Part shown: piece by piece, positions 43,084-51,868 of the stretch
Numbering within the stretch: the first letter of the stretch is position 1
How the letters are laid out: every line of letters begins with the position of its first letter
NCBI RefSeq assembly: GCF_000482705.1
Contig: NZ_AXWO01000008.1
Location: 124,001-188,000, forward strand
DNA length: 64,000 nucleotides
Origin: Glycomyces arizonensis DSM 44726
GTDB lineage: Bacteria > Actinomycetota > Actinomycetes > Mycobacteriales > Micromonosporaceae
Direction: 5' to 3'
Program-made: the position numbers and the translations under genes
Notes under the pieces: model-generated
Seen by the model: the letters and a program-made list of their open reading frames with translations, nothing else
What the model was told of the DNA's origin: nothing
Database searches by the model: none

Positions 43084-43674
43084 GTGAAGGATCAGACCAC
43101 CGGTGGCCCCGAGGCGGCCACCTCGCGGCGCAGACTGCTCGACGCCGCCCTGGCCGAGTTCGCCGAGAAGGGCTACGCCGGGGCGACCGTCCGCGCGATC
43201 GCCGCCCGCGCCGGAGTCAACACCCAGCTCATCTCGTACTACTTCGGCGGCAAGGCCGGGCTGCACCGCGAGCTCCTCGACGCGTGGCGCGAGCGCGAGG
43301 CCGGGCTCATGGAGGCCGATTCCTTCGCCGCGGGGGTGACCGCCTACCTGCGCGCCTTCGCCGAGAACCCCGACCTGCTGCGCATGTTCGTCCGCGAGGG
43401 CCTGTCCGCCGCCGCGCTCCCCGCCCCGGCGGCGCCCGCGGACGGGGAGGAGGAACCGGAGGTGGCGCAGCTGCGCCGCCTCCAGGCCGAAGGCGGCCTC
43501 GCCGCCGACCTCGACCCGGCCTATCTGGCGATCGTCCTGATGGGGGCGACGACCGCGATGGTGACCGTCCCGGCGATGATCGAGCGCCTCTGCGGCGTCC
43601 CGGCCGACTCGCCGGAGTTCCTGGACAACTACGCCGAGCAGTTGCGCCGCATCATCGAGCACCTGAGCGGCTGA
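43084..43674 (+). CDS. TetR-family regulator
   Basis: A 196-residue TetR protein. The DNA-binding domain covers residues about 15-60 (LLDAALAEFAEKGYAGATVRAIAARAGVNTQLISYYFGGKAGL), followed by a helical ligand domain. GTG 43084 is the annotated start; a ribosome-binding site (GGAGG at 43065 area) lies rather far upstream. It is divergent from the alpha/beta hydrolase and its stop is 8 bp from the convergent SMR gene. The ligand is unknown. Confidence 0.87.
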   Translation: MKDQTTGGPEAATSRRRLLDAALAEFAEKGYAGATVRAIAARAGVNTQLISYYFGGKAGLHRELLDAWREREAGLMEADSFAAGVTAYLRAFAENPDLLRMFVREGLSAAALPAPAAPADGEEEPEVAQLRRLQAEGGLAADLDPAYLAIVLMGATTAMVTVPAMIERLCGVPADSPEFLDNYAEQLRRIIEHLSG

Positions 43675-43682
43675 GCGGCCCC

Positions 43683-44033
43683 TCAGCGCTCGCCGGAGCG
43701 CCTCGCGGAGGGCGGCCGGTCGGGAATGAGCTTGAGGCCGACGACGGCGGCGATGATGCCCGCGATGAAGACGAGCTTCGCCGCCGAGACGGCCTCGGCG
43801 CCGGTGGCCATCGCGTAGGCGACCGTCAGCGCGGCGCCGACGCCGGTCCACACCGCGTAGGCGGTGCCGATGGGAATGTGCTTCGCGGCCCACCCCAGGC
43901 CGAACATGCTCGCGGTCAGGGCGAGGGCGAACACCAGGTCGGGGACGGGCTCGCGGAATCCGTCGGACAGGCCCAGCGCGGTGGCCCAGACGGCCTCGAA
44001 GACGGCGCTGACGAGGAGCACGATCCAGGGCAT
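43683..44033 (-). CDS. SMR-family Gdx-type exporter subunit 2
   Basis: A 116-residue small multidrug resistance protein with four helices. FEAVWATALGLSDGF gives the membrane Glu, and HIPIGTAYAVWTGVGAAL is the Gdx (guanidinium exporter) signature. It starts 2 bp after the first subunit and differs in sequence from it, indicating an obligate heterodimer like YkkCD/paired Gdx proteins. Expression is predicted to be controlled by the guanidine-III riboswitch ahead of the first subunit. Export of guanidinium with proton antiport is the likely role. Confidence 0.88.
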   Translation of the reverse strand: MPWIVLLVSAVFEAVWATALGLSDGFREPVPDLVFALALTASMFGLGWAAKHIPIGTAYAVWTGVGAALTVAYAMATGAEAVSAAKLVFIAGIIAAVVGLKLIPDRPPSARRSGER

Positions 44034-44035
44034 CG

Positions 44036-44350
44036 TCAGCTCACCGCCTTCAGGCCGATGATCGAGCCGACGAGCAGCACCAGCAGCAGGGACCTGCCCC
44101 AGGTGGCCCGCTCCTGGCCGGTGCGCAGGCCCCACAGCACGGTCAGCGTGGCGCCGACGCCGGTCCACACGGCGTAGGCGGTGCCGGTCGGCAGGGAGGT
44201 CATGGCCCACGACAGCCCGGCCATGCTGAGGGCGAGCGCCGCGAAGAACAGGGCGGTGGGCCTCGGGCGCTTGAAGCCGTCGGAGGCGGACAGCGCCGCC
44301 GCCCACACGGCCTCCAGCACGCCGGAGGCGATCAGGATCAACCACGCCAC
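44036..44350 (-). CDS. SMR-family Gdx-type exporter subunit 1
   Basis: A 104-residue four-helix SMR protein. LEAVWAAALSASDGFKRPRP carries the catalytic membrane Glu and SLPTGTAYAVWTGVGA the Gdx signature. GTG 44350 follows GAGAAGGAG at an 8-base spacing, and this ribosome-binding site begins four bases after the riboswitch aptamer. Two adjacent genes with opposite charge bias in their loops suggest a dual-topology-derived heterodimer. Guanidinium efflux is supported by both family and riboswitch. Confidence 0.9.
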   Translation of the reverse strand: MAWLILIASGVLEAVWAAALSASDGFKRPRPTALFFAALALSMAGLSWAMTSLPTGTAYAVWTGVGATLTVLWGLRTGQERATWGRSLLLVLLVGSIIGLKAVS

Positions 44351-44368
44351 GACAATGACTCCTTCTCA

Positions 44369-44408
44369 GGCCGTCTTGTCGGGGTGCGGGTACGGCTCCC
44401 TCGTCCGC
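44369..44408 (-). ncRNA. Guanidine-III riboswitch aptamer
   Basis: On the minus strand the leader matches the guanidine-III core: GGACGAGG (44399-44406), GCCGTACCC, and GACAAGACGGC (44370-44380). P1 (GCGG with CCGC) pairs with bases different from those I recall in the T. fusca RNA (CCGG with CCGG), a compensatory change, and the second helix GCCGT/ACGGC is kept. The pseudoknot lies directly before GAGAAGGAG, so guanidinium binding would free or expose the ribosome-binding site of the exporter gene. Confidence 0.88.
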
Positions 44409-44551
44409 GGACCCGCCCACCGGGTCCCGCGGCAAGTCTACGGCGGCGGCCGCACCGCGGCCGTGAACGACGCCCGCGGGAACCGTGCGGCTCGCTCACC
44501 GCGGCCGGACCGTTCGGGAACCCGGCCTCGGCTTCGTGTCGGGCGGGCGGT

Positions 44552-45313
44552 TCAGGCCGTCGCCTCCTCGCCGATCGCCAGCACGGACCAGGAGCGCTTC
44601 GTGGCGGGCGGGTCGGCGATCAGCAGCGCCCACCGGCCGCGCCGGTAGTCCCCGCGGATGAGGTAACCGCCCTCCGCCTCCCGGCCGAAGACCTCTTCGG
44701 CGGGCAGGACGTCGCGGCCGTTGTGGCGGTGGGCCACCTCCCGGTCGGTCCGCTTGTCGCCCTCGACGGCGGCGAACCAGTCGGCGAAGGCGCGCCGGAC
44801 GCGCGCGGCCGCCGCCTCGTCGAGGCGGGCGTCGACGCCGATCACGGTCGGATCCCAGCCGTCGCCCCCCAGGACCTTGAAACCGGTCGGGAACAGCTCG
44901 CAGACGACGCCGCGGTCGAGGCTCGCCGCGTAGAGCGCCCGGACCTCGCCTGGGTGGTCGCGCCTGTCGCGGTAGTACGTCCTCGGGGCGGTGATCAGGC
45001 ACCAGACGCCGAGGGCCAGCGCCCCGAGCCAGTTCCAGGCGGCGAGGAACAGGATGACGGCCACCGCGCCGTCGACGTCGTCGGGGAATTCGGGCATGTA
45101 GGCCCTGAACACGAACGCGTACACCAGGAAGATGGCCCCGAGAACGGCGAAGACGACGGGGCCGAACAGTCCCGGCTCGGACGGTGCGGCGCGGCGGACG
45201 AAGTCGTCGAAGCCGGTGACGTCGGGAGCCGGCGGCCGGGGTGCGGGGGCGGTGTTCGCCGACGCGGCCCAGATGGCGTCGGGGCCGCCCGGCCAGGGCT
45301 CGGCAGGGTGCAT
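44552..45313 (-). CDS. Two-helix membrane protein of unknown function
   Basis: A 253-residue protein not recognised from any family. The first about 45 residues are Pro/Ala-rich. Two hydrophobic helices follow at about 50-70 and 85-110, and the C-terminal about 140 residues are a soluble, charged domain (RRAFADWFAAVEGDKRTDREVAHRHN, then a beta-rich end). ATG 45313 begins MHPAEPWPGGPD. It stands alone, after the GH2 terminator and before the riboswitch region. Codon use is normal for the genome, so it is probably a real gene. Confidence 0.75.
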   Translation of the reverse strand: MHPAEPWPGGPDAIWAASANTAPAPRPPAPDVTGFDDFVRRAAPSEPGLFGPVVFAVLGAIFLVYAFVFRAYMPEFPDDVDGAVAVILFLAAWNWLGALALGVWCLITAPRTYYRDRRDHPGEVRALYAASLDRGVVCELFPTGFKVLGGDGWDPTVIGVDARLDEAAAARVRRAFADWFAAVEGDKRTDREVAHRHNGRDVLPAEEVFGREAEGGYLIRGDYRRGRWALLIADPPATKRSWSVLAIGEEATA

Positions 45314-45348
45314 TCGCTCATTATGCGTTGGCGGTGCCGCACATGGGA

Positions 45349-45392
45349 ATGCCTCGCCCGGTCGGCCCTCCGCGACCGACCGGGCGAGGCAT
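45349..45392 (-). terminator. Strong hairpin terminator of the GH2 operon
   Basis: A perfect 17-bp inverted repeat (ATGCCTCGCCCGGTCGG at 45349-45365 with its complement at 45376-45392) surrounds a 10-base loop, 33 bp past the GH2 stop. Confidence 0.88.
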
Positions 45393-45430
45393 CGCTCAGA
45401 AAGACACTGCTCAGAAAGGCACTGCTCAGG
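45388..45430. repeat. 15-bp tandem repeat, three copies, across the GH2 stop
   Basis: Units built on GCTCAGAAA-GACACT are repeated about three times (45388-45430). On the minus strand each unit carries an in-frame TGA, so the GH2 gene ends in a stop followed by two more in-frame stops 15 bases apart. Confidence 0.75.
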
Positions 45431-47537
45431 CGAGGCCGGGGACCGGCGCGTCCGTGAACTCGCCGGGGCGGGCGCCCCGCCGGTTCGGCGGTTCCACCTC
45501 GGCGGCGTCGAGGAACGCGCGAGCGAGGACGCGGCCGTCCTCGCCCGCGAGCCACAGCAGCAGCCGCGCCGGTCCGGCGGGCGGCGGGACGGTGAGCCGG
45601 ACGGCGGGCGAGAGCCGGAACGGCTCGGCGGCGACAGATCCACTGCTCGCCTCCGGTTTCGGCAGCGGGGCGTCCGCGGGCGTCCCGGCGGCCGTCCACG
45701 CGGCGTGGACGGTGCCGGAGGCGGCGGTGCGGCCGTGGTGCGAGACGTGGACGTCGAGCGCGAGCGGCCCGGCGGGCGGCTCGATGTCGGCGCCCGCGGC
45801 GAGCGGCACGAGGTCGAGCACCAGCACGGTCTCGGCGTTGACGTCGGCGGGGACCGCCCCGCCCCAGTCCTTCGGGCGCCGGTCGGTGTCGAGCAGGCCC
45901 GCGGCCTCGTGCTCCACGTCGGCGAACTCGGTGTAGACGTACCCGGCGAAGCGGTCGTGGCGCCGCAGTTCCTGCGTCTCCCAGCGCAGATGCCAGGCCC
46001 GTTCGAGACTGGTGAACCCTTCGCCGTACTCGCTGTTGACGATCGGGAGGCCGCTTCTGGGCACGTCGGCGGAGCCGTACAGGGACTTGTCGACGATGAA
46101 GTCGGGGGCGAGCCGGACGGGGAAGTCGTCCCGCTCCCCCGCCGCCAGGCGCGCGACGAAGTCCTTCCACACGGCCAGGTGCGGCTCGTAGTAGTGCCAG
46201 TCGACCAGGTCGGTGCGCACGTGTGACCAGCCGGAGTTCTCCACGATCGGCCGGGTGTCGTCGAGTTCGCGCAGCCGCTCGTAGGCGCGGGCGGCGGCCT
46301 CGGCGCGCGCGACGCTGCCGGGGATGTCCCAGTCCAGGCCCCACTCCTCGTTGTAGAGGCCCCAGATGACGATGCTCGGGTGGTTGCCGTCGCGCTCGAC
46401 CATCGCGGGCAGCTGCGCCTCGAAGGCGGCCGCCGCTTCGGGTGAGAAGCGGCTCGGGCAGGCCGGTTCGGCCCACACGAGCATGCCGGTGCGGTCGGCC
46501 TCGTGCAGCCACAGCGGCTCTTCGAACTTGAGGTGCTTGCGCACGAGGTTGTAGCCGAGGCCGCGGGCGAGTTCGATTTCGCGCAGCAGCGACGCGGCGT
46601 CCGGCGCGGTGAGCCCCGTGTCCGGCCAGTAGCCCTGGTCGAGCACGCCGCGCATGTAGACGCGCTCGCCGTTGAGGTGGAGCTCCTCGCCGCGGGTCTC
46701 GAAGCGGCGCAGGCCGGTGGTGGCGACGACGCGGTCATCGCCGGTGCGGACCTCGACGCGGTACAGGTGCGGCCGCTCGGGCGACCACAGGACCGGTTCG
46801 GCGAGTTCGATGCGCCCGGTGGCGCGCCCGTCGCCGTCGGATGTCAGCGCGGCCGCCTCGCCGGTGCCGAGCACGGTCGCCGTGACGGCCGCGCCCGCCG
46901 GGGCGTCGCCCGCGAGGTCCACGGTGAGGTCGATGCCGGTGAGGCTGTCGCCGCGCAGGGCGACCGATCGGGCGTAGGTGCGTCCGCGGGCCTCGATCCA
47001 CACGGTCTGCCAGATGCCGGAGGTGGGGGTGAACGAGACGCCGTCGTAGTCGTCGCGCGGCAGGGACCGCTGCTTGCCGTGCGGGATGGCGCGCTTGTCC
47101 GCCGGGGCGGCGACCGACACCTCGAGTTCGGCGCTCACTCCTGGGACGAGCGCGTCGGTCACGTCGAGCTCGAAGGACTCGTAGCCGCCGGTGTGCTCGC
47201 CGACGATCGCGCCGTCGACGCGGACCACGGCGTGGTGGTGCACCGCCCCGAACGAGAGGACGACGCTCGATCCGGCCCAGTCGGCGGGCGCGGTGACCGT
47301 CCGCCGGTAGGTCCCCCGCTCGAGCCACGTGCGGTGCACGCCCGAGGCCTCGCTCTCCCACGCGAACGGCACGGTGATCGGGCCGTCGTAGCCGTCGGCC
47401 TCGAAGGCCCAGCGGCCGTTGAGGTTCAGCCAGCGTTCGGACCGGTCGCGGTCCGGGCGCGGGTACTCGGGGCGGGGGATCGGGGCCGCGCCGGTCTCGG
47501 GTGGCGTCGCCGCGGTCTCGGGTCGGGTCAGTGTCAT
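45426..47537 (-). CDS. Glycoside hydrolase family 2
   Basis: A 703-residue cytosolic GH2 enzyme: jelly-roll sugar-binding domain (about 30-185), Ig-like domain (about 190-280), TIM barrel (about 285-560) and a C-terminal extension. Acid/base Glu397 is in WGLYNEEWG and nucleophile Glu503 in IVNSEYGEG. Candidate activities are beta-galactosidase, beta-glucuronidase or beta-mannosidase; the barrel start resembles the beta-glucuronidase-like group. ATG 47537 follows AAGGG and lies 3 bp after the permease stop. It ends the operon of the importer regulated by the LacI protein at 50778. Confidence 0.87.
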   Translation of the reverse strand: MTLTRPETAATPPETGAAPIPRPEYPRPDRDRSERWLNLNGRWAFEADGYDGPITVPFAWESEASGVHRTWLERGTYRRTVTAPADWAGSSVVLSFGAVHHHAVVRVDGAIVGEHTGGYESFELDVTDALVPGVSAELEVSVAAPADKRAIPHGKQRSLPRDDYDGVSFTPTSGIWQTVWIEARGRTYARSVALRGDSLTGIDLTVDLAGDAPAGAAVTATVLGTGEAAALTSDGDGRATGRIELAEPVLWSPERPHLYRVEVRTGDDRVVATTGLRRFETRGEELHLNGERVYMRGVLDQGYWPDTGLTAPDAASLLREIELARGLGYNLVRKHLKFEEPLWLHEADRTGMLVWAEPACPSRFSPEAAAAFEAQLPAMVERDGNHPSIVIWGLYNEEWGLDWDIPGSVARAEAAARAYERLRELDDTRPIVENSGWSHVRTDLVDWHYYEPHLAVWKDFVARLAAGERDDFPVRLAPDFIVDKSLYGSADVPRSGLPIVNSEYGEGFTSLERAWHLRWETQELRRHDRFAGYVYTEFADVEHEAAGLLDTDRRPKDWGGAVPADVNAETVLVLDLVPLAAGADIEPPAGPLALDVHVSHHGRTAASGTVHAAWTAAGTPADAPLPKPEASSGSVAAEPFRLSPAVRLTVPPPAGPARLLLWLAGEDGRVLARAFLDAAEVEPPNRRGARPGEFTDAPVPGLA

Positions 47538-47540
47538 GCG

Positions 47541-48410
47541 TCAGCCCTTCACGCTGCCGGCCATGATGCCGTTGATGAAATGCCGCTGGAGCAGGATGAA
47601 CAGCACCAGCAGCGGGATGAGTGCGACGGAGCTCGCCGCGAGCAGTTCGCCTGTGACGGTGGCGTAGTCGGCGCCGATCCGGTTGCCGGTGATGTTCTGG
47701 GCGAGTGTGGAGAGCACGACCTGGAGGGTCGCCATGCGCTCGTTGCTCGCCACCACCACGGGCCAGACGAAGTCGTTGTAGATGTTCATGATCGTGAGCA
47801 CGCCGAGCCCGGCCAGGCCGGGCCGGATGACGGGGACGATCACGCGCCAGAAGATGCCGAACTCGCCGCAGCCGTCGACGCGGGCCGCGTCCATCAGCTC
47901 GTCGGGCACGGCGCTGATCACCTGCCGCATCCAGAAGATCGCGAACGCGTCCACCGCGCCGGGCAGGATGAGCGCCTGGTAGGTGTTGACCCAGCCGAGC
48001 GCCTTCATCTCCAAAAGGAGCGGGATGATGAGCACGATCGTGGGCAGCATGAGGGTGACGAGCACGGCGCCGAAGATGAGGTTCTGGCCGACGAAGCGGT
48101 ACTTGGCGAACGCGTAGGCGGCCAGCGGGGCGAAGAACATCGTGATGGCGCCCTTGAACACGAGCACCACGGCCGTGTTGGCGAAGCCCTGCCCGATGGG
48201 CACGTCCTGGAACATCGCCCGGTAGTTGTCGAGGGTGAAGGCACTCGGGTCGAACGAGAGCGGTGAGGAGACGATGTCGCCGGCGGGTTTGAACGCCGAG
48301 ACCAGGGCCCACGCCACCGGGGCCAGGAAGGCCGCGAGCAGCAGCATGAGGAAGGCGTGGGAGCCGATGCGCGGGCGGGATCGGGGTTCGTGCTTCACGG
48401 TTGCGGTCAT
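47541..48410 (-). CDS. Sugar ABC transporter permease, MalG type
   Basis: A 289-residue permease with six helices. The EAA loop is LMDAARVDGCGEFGIFWRVI followed by VPVIRPG, and it ends HFINGIMAGSVKG. ATG 48410 begins 2 bp after the stop of the MalF-type gene. Together with that protein and the binding lipoprotein it imports the substrate of the GH2 enzyme. Confidence 0.9.
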   Translation of the reverse strand: MTATVKHEPRSRPRIGSHAFLMLLLAAFLAPVAWALVSAFKPAGDIVSSPLSFDPSAFTLDNYRAMFQDVPIGQGFANTAVVLVFKGAITMFFAPLAAYAFAKYRFVGQNLIFGAVLVTLMLPTIVLIIPLLLEMKALGWVNTYQALILPGAVDAFAIFWMRQVISAVPDELMDAARVDGCGEFGIFWRVIVPVIRPGLAGLGVLTIMNIYNDFVWPVVVASNERMATLQVVLSTLAQNITGNRIGADYATVTGELLAASSVALIPLLVLFILLQRHFINGIMAGSVKG

Positions 48411-48412
48411 CG

Positions 48413-49336
48413 TCAGTCCTTCGCTCGCAGCATGCGGACGAACATCAGCGACAGGACCATGACGAGGATGACGAGCAGGAACGAGTTCGCCGCGCCCGTG
48501 CCGAGGTCGGCCCTGGTGATGTGGTTGTACAGGTAGTAGCCCGCGGTGGTGGTCGAGTTGTAGGGGCCGCCCTGGGTGACCACGAACGGCTCGGCGAACA
48601 TCTGGAACACCGCGAGCGTCTGGAGCACGACGGCGAACATGACCGTCCGCCGCAGCAGCGGCACCGTGATGCTCCACAGCTGCCTGGCCTTGGAGGCGCC
48701 GTCGATCTCGGCGGCCTCGTAGATCTGGCCGTTGATCGACTGGAGCCCGGAGAGCAGGATGATCACGATGAAGCCCGTGGTCTTCCACAGGAACAGCAGC
48801 GCGAGGGTCGGCTTGGCCCAGGCGCTGGTGGTCAGCCAGCCGACGTCGGGCAGTCCGACGAGGCCGAGCAGGGCGTTGACGGCGCCGTAGTGCTGGTCGA
48901 ACAGCACCACCCAGATCTGGGCGACGGCCACGAGCGGGGTGACGAACGGGACGATGAAGGCCACCCGGTAGAGCCCGCGCAGTTTGAGCTTCGCCGAGCC
49001 CAGCAGCACGGCCACGAGCACGCCGAGCACGAGCTGGACGGGGATGATGAGGAGCCAGAGCACGGCGGAGTTGCCGAGAGAACTCCAGAACGCGGGGCTG
49101 GTGAGCAGGTAGGTGTAGTTGTCCCAGCCGACCCACTCCGCGGCCCCGGTGCCGTGCCAGTTCGTGAAGCTCAGGCGGGCCGTGTAGAAGAGCGGGTAGA
49201 CGCTGAACGCGAGGAAGATCGCGACGAACGGCAGGACGAACACGTACGGCGCGAGGCGCCGCCGCAGTCCGGACGTGCTGGTGCGGCGGCGGCGCCCGCT
49301 CGGGCCCGCGGAGTGGGTGGCTGCGACGGTGGTCAC
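48413..49336 (-). CDS. Sugar ABC transporter permease, MalF type
   Basis: A 307-residue permease with a basic N-terminal tail and six helices; the EAA loop is IYEAAEIDGASKARQLWSIT followed by VPLLRR. GTG 49336 overlaps the binding-protein stop (GTGA). The periplasmic loop FVVTQGGPYNSTTT is typical of sugar permeases of this type. Confidence 0.9.
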   Translation of the reverse strand: MTTVAATHSAGPSGRRRRTSTSGLRRRLAPYVFVLPFVAIFLAFSVYPLFYTARLSFTNWHGTGAAEWVGWDNYTYLLTSPAFWSSLGNSAVLWLLIIPVQLVLGVLVAVLLGSAKLKLRGLYRVAFIVPFVTPLVAVAQIWVVLFDQHYGAVNALLGLVGLPDVGWLTTSAWAKPTLALLFLWKTTGFIVIILLSGLQSINGQIYEAAEIDGASKARQLWSITVPLLRRTVMFAVVLQTLAVFQMFAEPFVVTQGGPYNSTTTAGYYLYNHITRADLGTGAANSFLLVILVMVLSLMFVRMLRAKD

Positions 49337-50697
49337 TGGCGGTCGACCAGGTTCGTCTGGATCTGCTCGGTCGAGGAGTCGATCACCTCTTCGGGGGTCA
49401 TGTCGCCGTCGAGCATGCGCTGGAGGTCGTTGCCGAGGTAGTCGACGGCGCCGTCCCACCAGGCGGGCGTGGGCGTGCCGCCGGGGATCTGGGCGCCGGC
49501 CTCGGTGGCCACGGCCCACAGGTCCTGGCCGCCGAGGGCCTCGACCGGTTCGAAGAGCGGCGCCGACGGGTCGGCGGCGGGCTCGTAGGCCGGGATCGAG
49601 GTGTTCAGGCCGGTCGGGTAGGTGTCGCTCGGGCCCCAGACGGCGGTGTAGCCGACCTCGTCGTACATGAGGAACTCGTAGAAGAGCCAGGCGAGGTCGG
49701 CGTTCTTTCCGTCCTTGGGCAGCACGAACGAGGAGCCGCCCATGGCGCCCGAGCGCGGTCCGCCCGCGTCCCAGGCGGGCAGTTCCATGGCGCGCCAGTC
49801 GCCGGAGGTCTCGGTGAGCATCTGCTGCGGGGCGAAGCTGAACCAGATCGCCCACGGGTAGAAGACCTGGTTGCCGTTGTCCATCTCGGCGACGTCGGTC
49901 GGGGTCAGGTATTCGGCGCGGGTGCCGAGCCCTTCGCTCTGGACCGTGTCGAGGAACTGGAGGATCCGCAGGTATTCGGGGCTGTCGAGGCGCAGCTCGC
50001 CGTCGGCGTCGGCGATGGAGGTGCCGAGCTGGCTCGCGTACATCTCGAGCTGGAGCTGCCCGAGGAAGGCGGACTGCTCCAGGTGGATCGGGCCGGCGTC
50101 GGGCACGGCGGCCTTGTACTGGCGGGCGGCCTCCAGCAGGTCGTCGTAGGTCGCGATGGCGGTGGCGTCGACGCCCGCGGCCTCCAGGGCCGTGGCGTTG
50201 TAGAACAGCAGGCCCGGGTTGAGGTCGTAGGGCACGCCGTAGATGGCGCCGTCGACGGTGTTGACGTCGATCTTCTGCTGGGCGATGTCCCCGAGATAGG
50301 GCTTGAGGACCTCGCCGAGGTTCCACAGGTAGTCGGTGTAGCCGCCGATCTTGGCGTCGTCGAGGAAGACGCCGTCGGGCACGTCGGTGCCGGTGATGAG
50401 CGTGTTCTGCAGTTTGGCGTCGATGTCGACGGCGACGTGGTTGACCTTGATGTCGGGGTAGACGGCGTTGAAGTCGTCGATGACGCCCTCGAAGACCTCG
50501 AAGAGGTCGCCGGAGCGGTCCCAGATGGTGATCTCGCCCTTGGGGCTATCGGCGGTGGGCGCCTGCAGGGCGTCGGCGGAGCCGCCGCCCTCCTCGTCGG
50601 AGGAGATGTCGGGGCCGCAGGCGGCGAGAGCGGGCGCCGCGGCGGCGAGCCCGGCGGACGCGAGCACGGCTCGGCGCCGGAGGAGATGGCGTTTCAT
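49333..50697 (-). CDS. Sugar ABC transporter substrate-binding lipoprotein
   Basis: A 454-residue family 1 solute-binding protein. The signal peptide has an arginine-rich start (RRRAVLAS) and a lipobox LAAC with Cys27. TIWDRSGDLFEVFEGVIDDFN and the Trp-rich C-terminal part are typical of carbohydrate binding. GGGAG precedes ATG 50697. Two LacI operators lie between it and the divergent LacI gene, so it and its operon are the main regulated unit. Confidence 0.9.
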   Translation of the reverse strand: MKRHLLRRRAVLASAGLAAAAPALAACGPDISSDEEGGGSADALQAPTADSPKGEITIWDRSGDLFEVFEGVIDDFNAVYPDIKVNHVAVDIDAKLQNTLITGTDVPDGVFLDDAKIGGYTDYLWNLGEVLKPYLGDIAQQKIDVNTVDGAIYGVPYDLNPGLLFYNATALEAAGVDATAIATYDDLLEAARQYKAAVPDAGPIHLEQSAFLGQLQLEMYASQLGTSIADADGELRLDSPEYLRILQFLDTVQSEGLGTRAEYLTPTDVAEMDNGNQVFYPWAIWFSFAPQQMLTETSGDWRAMELPAWDAGGPRSGAMGGSSFVLPKDGKNADLAWLFYEFLMYDEVGYTAVWGPSDTYPTGLNTSIPAYEPAADPSAPLFEPVEALGGQDLWAVATEAGAQIPGGTPTPAWWDGAVDYLGNDLQRMLDGDMTPEEVIDSSTEQIQTNLVDRQ

Positions 50698-50714
50698 GGC
50701 ACTCCCTTGTGTGA

Positions 50715-50761
50715 TTTGCCAACGTGTGCAAAACCTAGCACCTCTTTGCCGACGTTGCAAA
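50715..50761. promoter_or_regulatory. Two LacI operators between importer and LacI genes
   Basis: TTTGCCAACGTGTGCAAA (50715-50732) and TTTGCCGACGTTGCAAA (50745-50761) are near-palindromes with the CG centre typical of LacI sites. The same motif occurs twice before the sialidase-fold gene. Confidence 0.82.
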
Positions 50762-50777
50762 CGGTAGGATGGATCGC

Positions 50778-51788
50778 ATGCCGGCAACACTCCGCGACGT
50801 CGCCGAACTGGCGCAGGTCTCCGTCCGCACCGTTTCCAACGTGGTGAGCGGTTACGCCCACGTCAGCGAGCGCATGCGCCAGCGCGTGCTGCGCGCGATC
50901 GAGGAGCTCGACTACCGCCCCAACCCCGTGGCCCGCACCCTCCGCACCGGCCGCACGGGGATGCTCGCGCTCGTCGTTCCCGAGATCGACGTACCTTACT
51001 TCAGCGAGCTCGCCCGCGACGTGATCGACGCGGCCGCCGAGTGCGGATACCGGGTCATGATCGACCAGACCGGGCACGACCACGAGCGCGAGCGGCGGCT
51101 GCTCATGGGCGAGGACCGCACGATGCTCTTCGACGGGATCCTCTTCAGCCCGCTGGTGACGAAGGCCGAGCTGCTCGACATGCACCGCTCCGAGCACCTG
51201 CCGCTGGTGCTGCTCGGCGAGCACGAGTTCGACGGCAGGTACGACCATGTGGCGATCGACAACGTGCGGGCCGCGCGGGACGCGGTGGAGCACCTGATCG
51301 CGCTCGGGCGCACGCGCATCGCCGCGATCGGAGCGCAGCCCTTGGAGGAGTACGCGACGCCGCTGCTGCGCACGGCCGGTTACGAGGCGGCGCTGGAGGA
51401 AGCGGGCCTGGAGGTGCGGTCCGAGTACGCCACACCGGCGCCGCACTACAGCCGCACCGACGGCTACGAGGCCGCGAAGGCGCTGCTGGAGGCCTCCCCG
51501 CGCCCGGACGCGGTCTTCTGCTTCTCGGACCTGCTCGCGGTGGGCGCGATGCGGGCGGTGTTCGACGCCGGGCTCAGCGTCCCCGAGGACGTGGCCGTGA
51601 TCGGCATCGACGACATCGAGGAGGGCCGCTTCACGCGGCCGTCGCTGAGCACCGTCTCGCTGGACACGCCGTTCATCGCCCGCGAGGCGGTCCGCCGGAT
51701 CACGGCGCGGATCGACGACCCGGAGGCCTCGGCCGAGGAGATCGTGGCCCCGCACCGCCTCGTCCCCCGGGAGAGCACGCTCGGCTGA
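50778..51788 (+). CDS. LacI-family regulator of the GH2/importer and sialidase genes
   Basis: A 336-residue LacI protein. The DNA-binding helix is ATLRDVAELAQVSVRTVSNVV and the hinge helix RTLRTGRTG; the sugar-binding domain follows and ends LVPRESTLG. ATG 50778 is preferred over 50769 because AGGATGG lies at correct spacing before it. It is divergent from the importer operon and its predicted sites occur both here and at 52032-52079, so it should control both transcription units. Confidence 0.9.
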   Translation: MPATLRDVAELAQVSVRTVSNVVSGYAHVSERMRQRVLRAIEELDYRPNPVARTLRTGRTGMLALVVPEIDVPYFSELARDVIDAAAECGYRVMIDQTGHDHERERRLLMGEDRTMLFDGILFSPLVTKAELLDMHRSEHLPLVLLGEHEFDGRYDHVAIDNVRAARDAVEHLIALGRTRIAAIGAQPLEEYATPLLRTAGYEAALEEAGLEVRSEYATPAPHYSRTDGYEAAKALLEASPRPDAVFCFSDLLAVGAMRAVFDAGLSVPEDVAVIGIDDIEEGRFTRPSLSTVSLDTPFIAREAVRRITARIDDPEASAEEIVAPHRLVPRESTLG

Positions 51789-51835
51789 AGCCGTCCGGCA
51801 ACCCGACCGGGCGCCCTCCTGTTCGGTCACCACCC

Positions 51836-51868
51836 GAACTCGTTCCCCGAGAGCGCACGCTCGCTCAG
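51836..51868 (+). pseudogene. Remnant of a LacI-type C-terminus
   Basis: This segment reads ELVPRERTLAQ, closely matching the true end of the preceding LacI gene (RLVPRESTLG at 51756-51785), 80 bp further on. It is either a small duplication or the tail of a deleted paralogue. Confidence 0.45.

Noticed and set aside
44351-44551. Guanidine-I (ykkC) or guanidine-II riboswitch
   Set aside because: The conserved ykkC-I internal blocks and the paired ACGR-loop hairpins of class II are not seen; the class III pseudoknot core fits instead.
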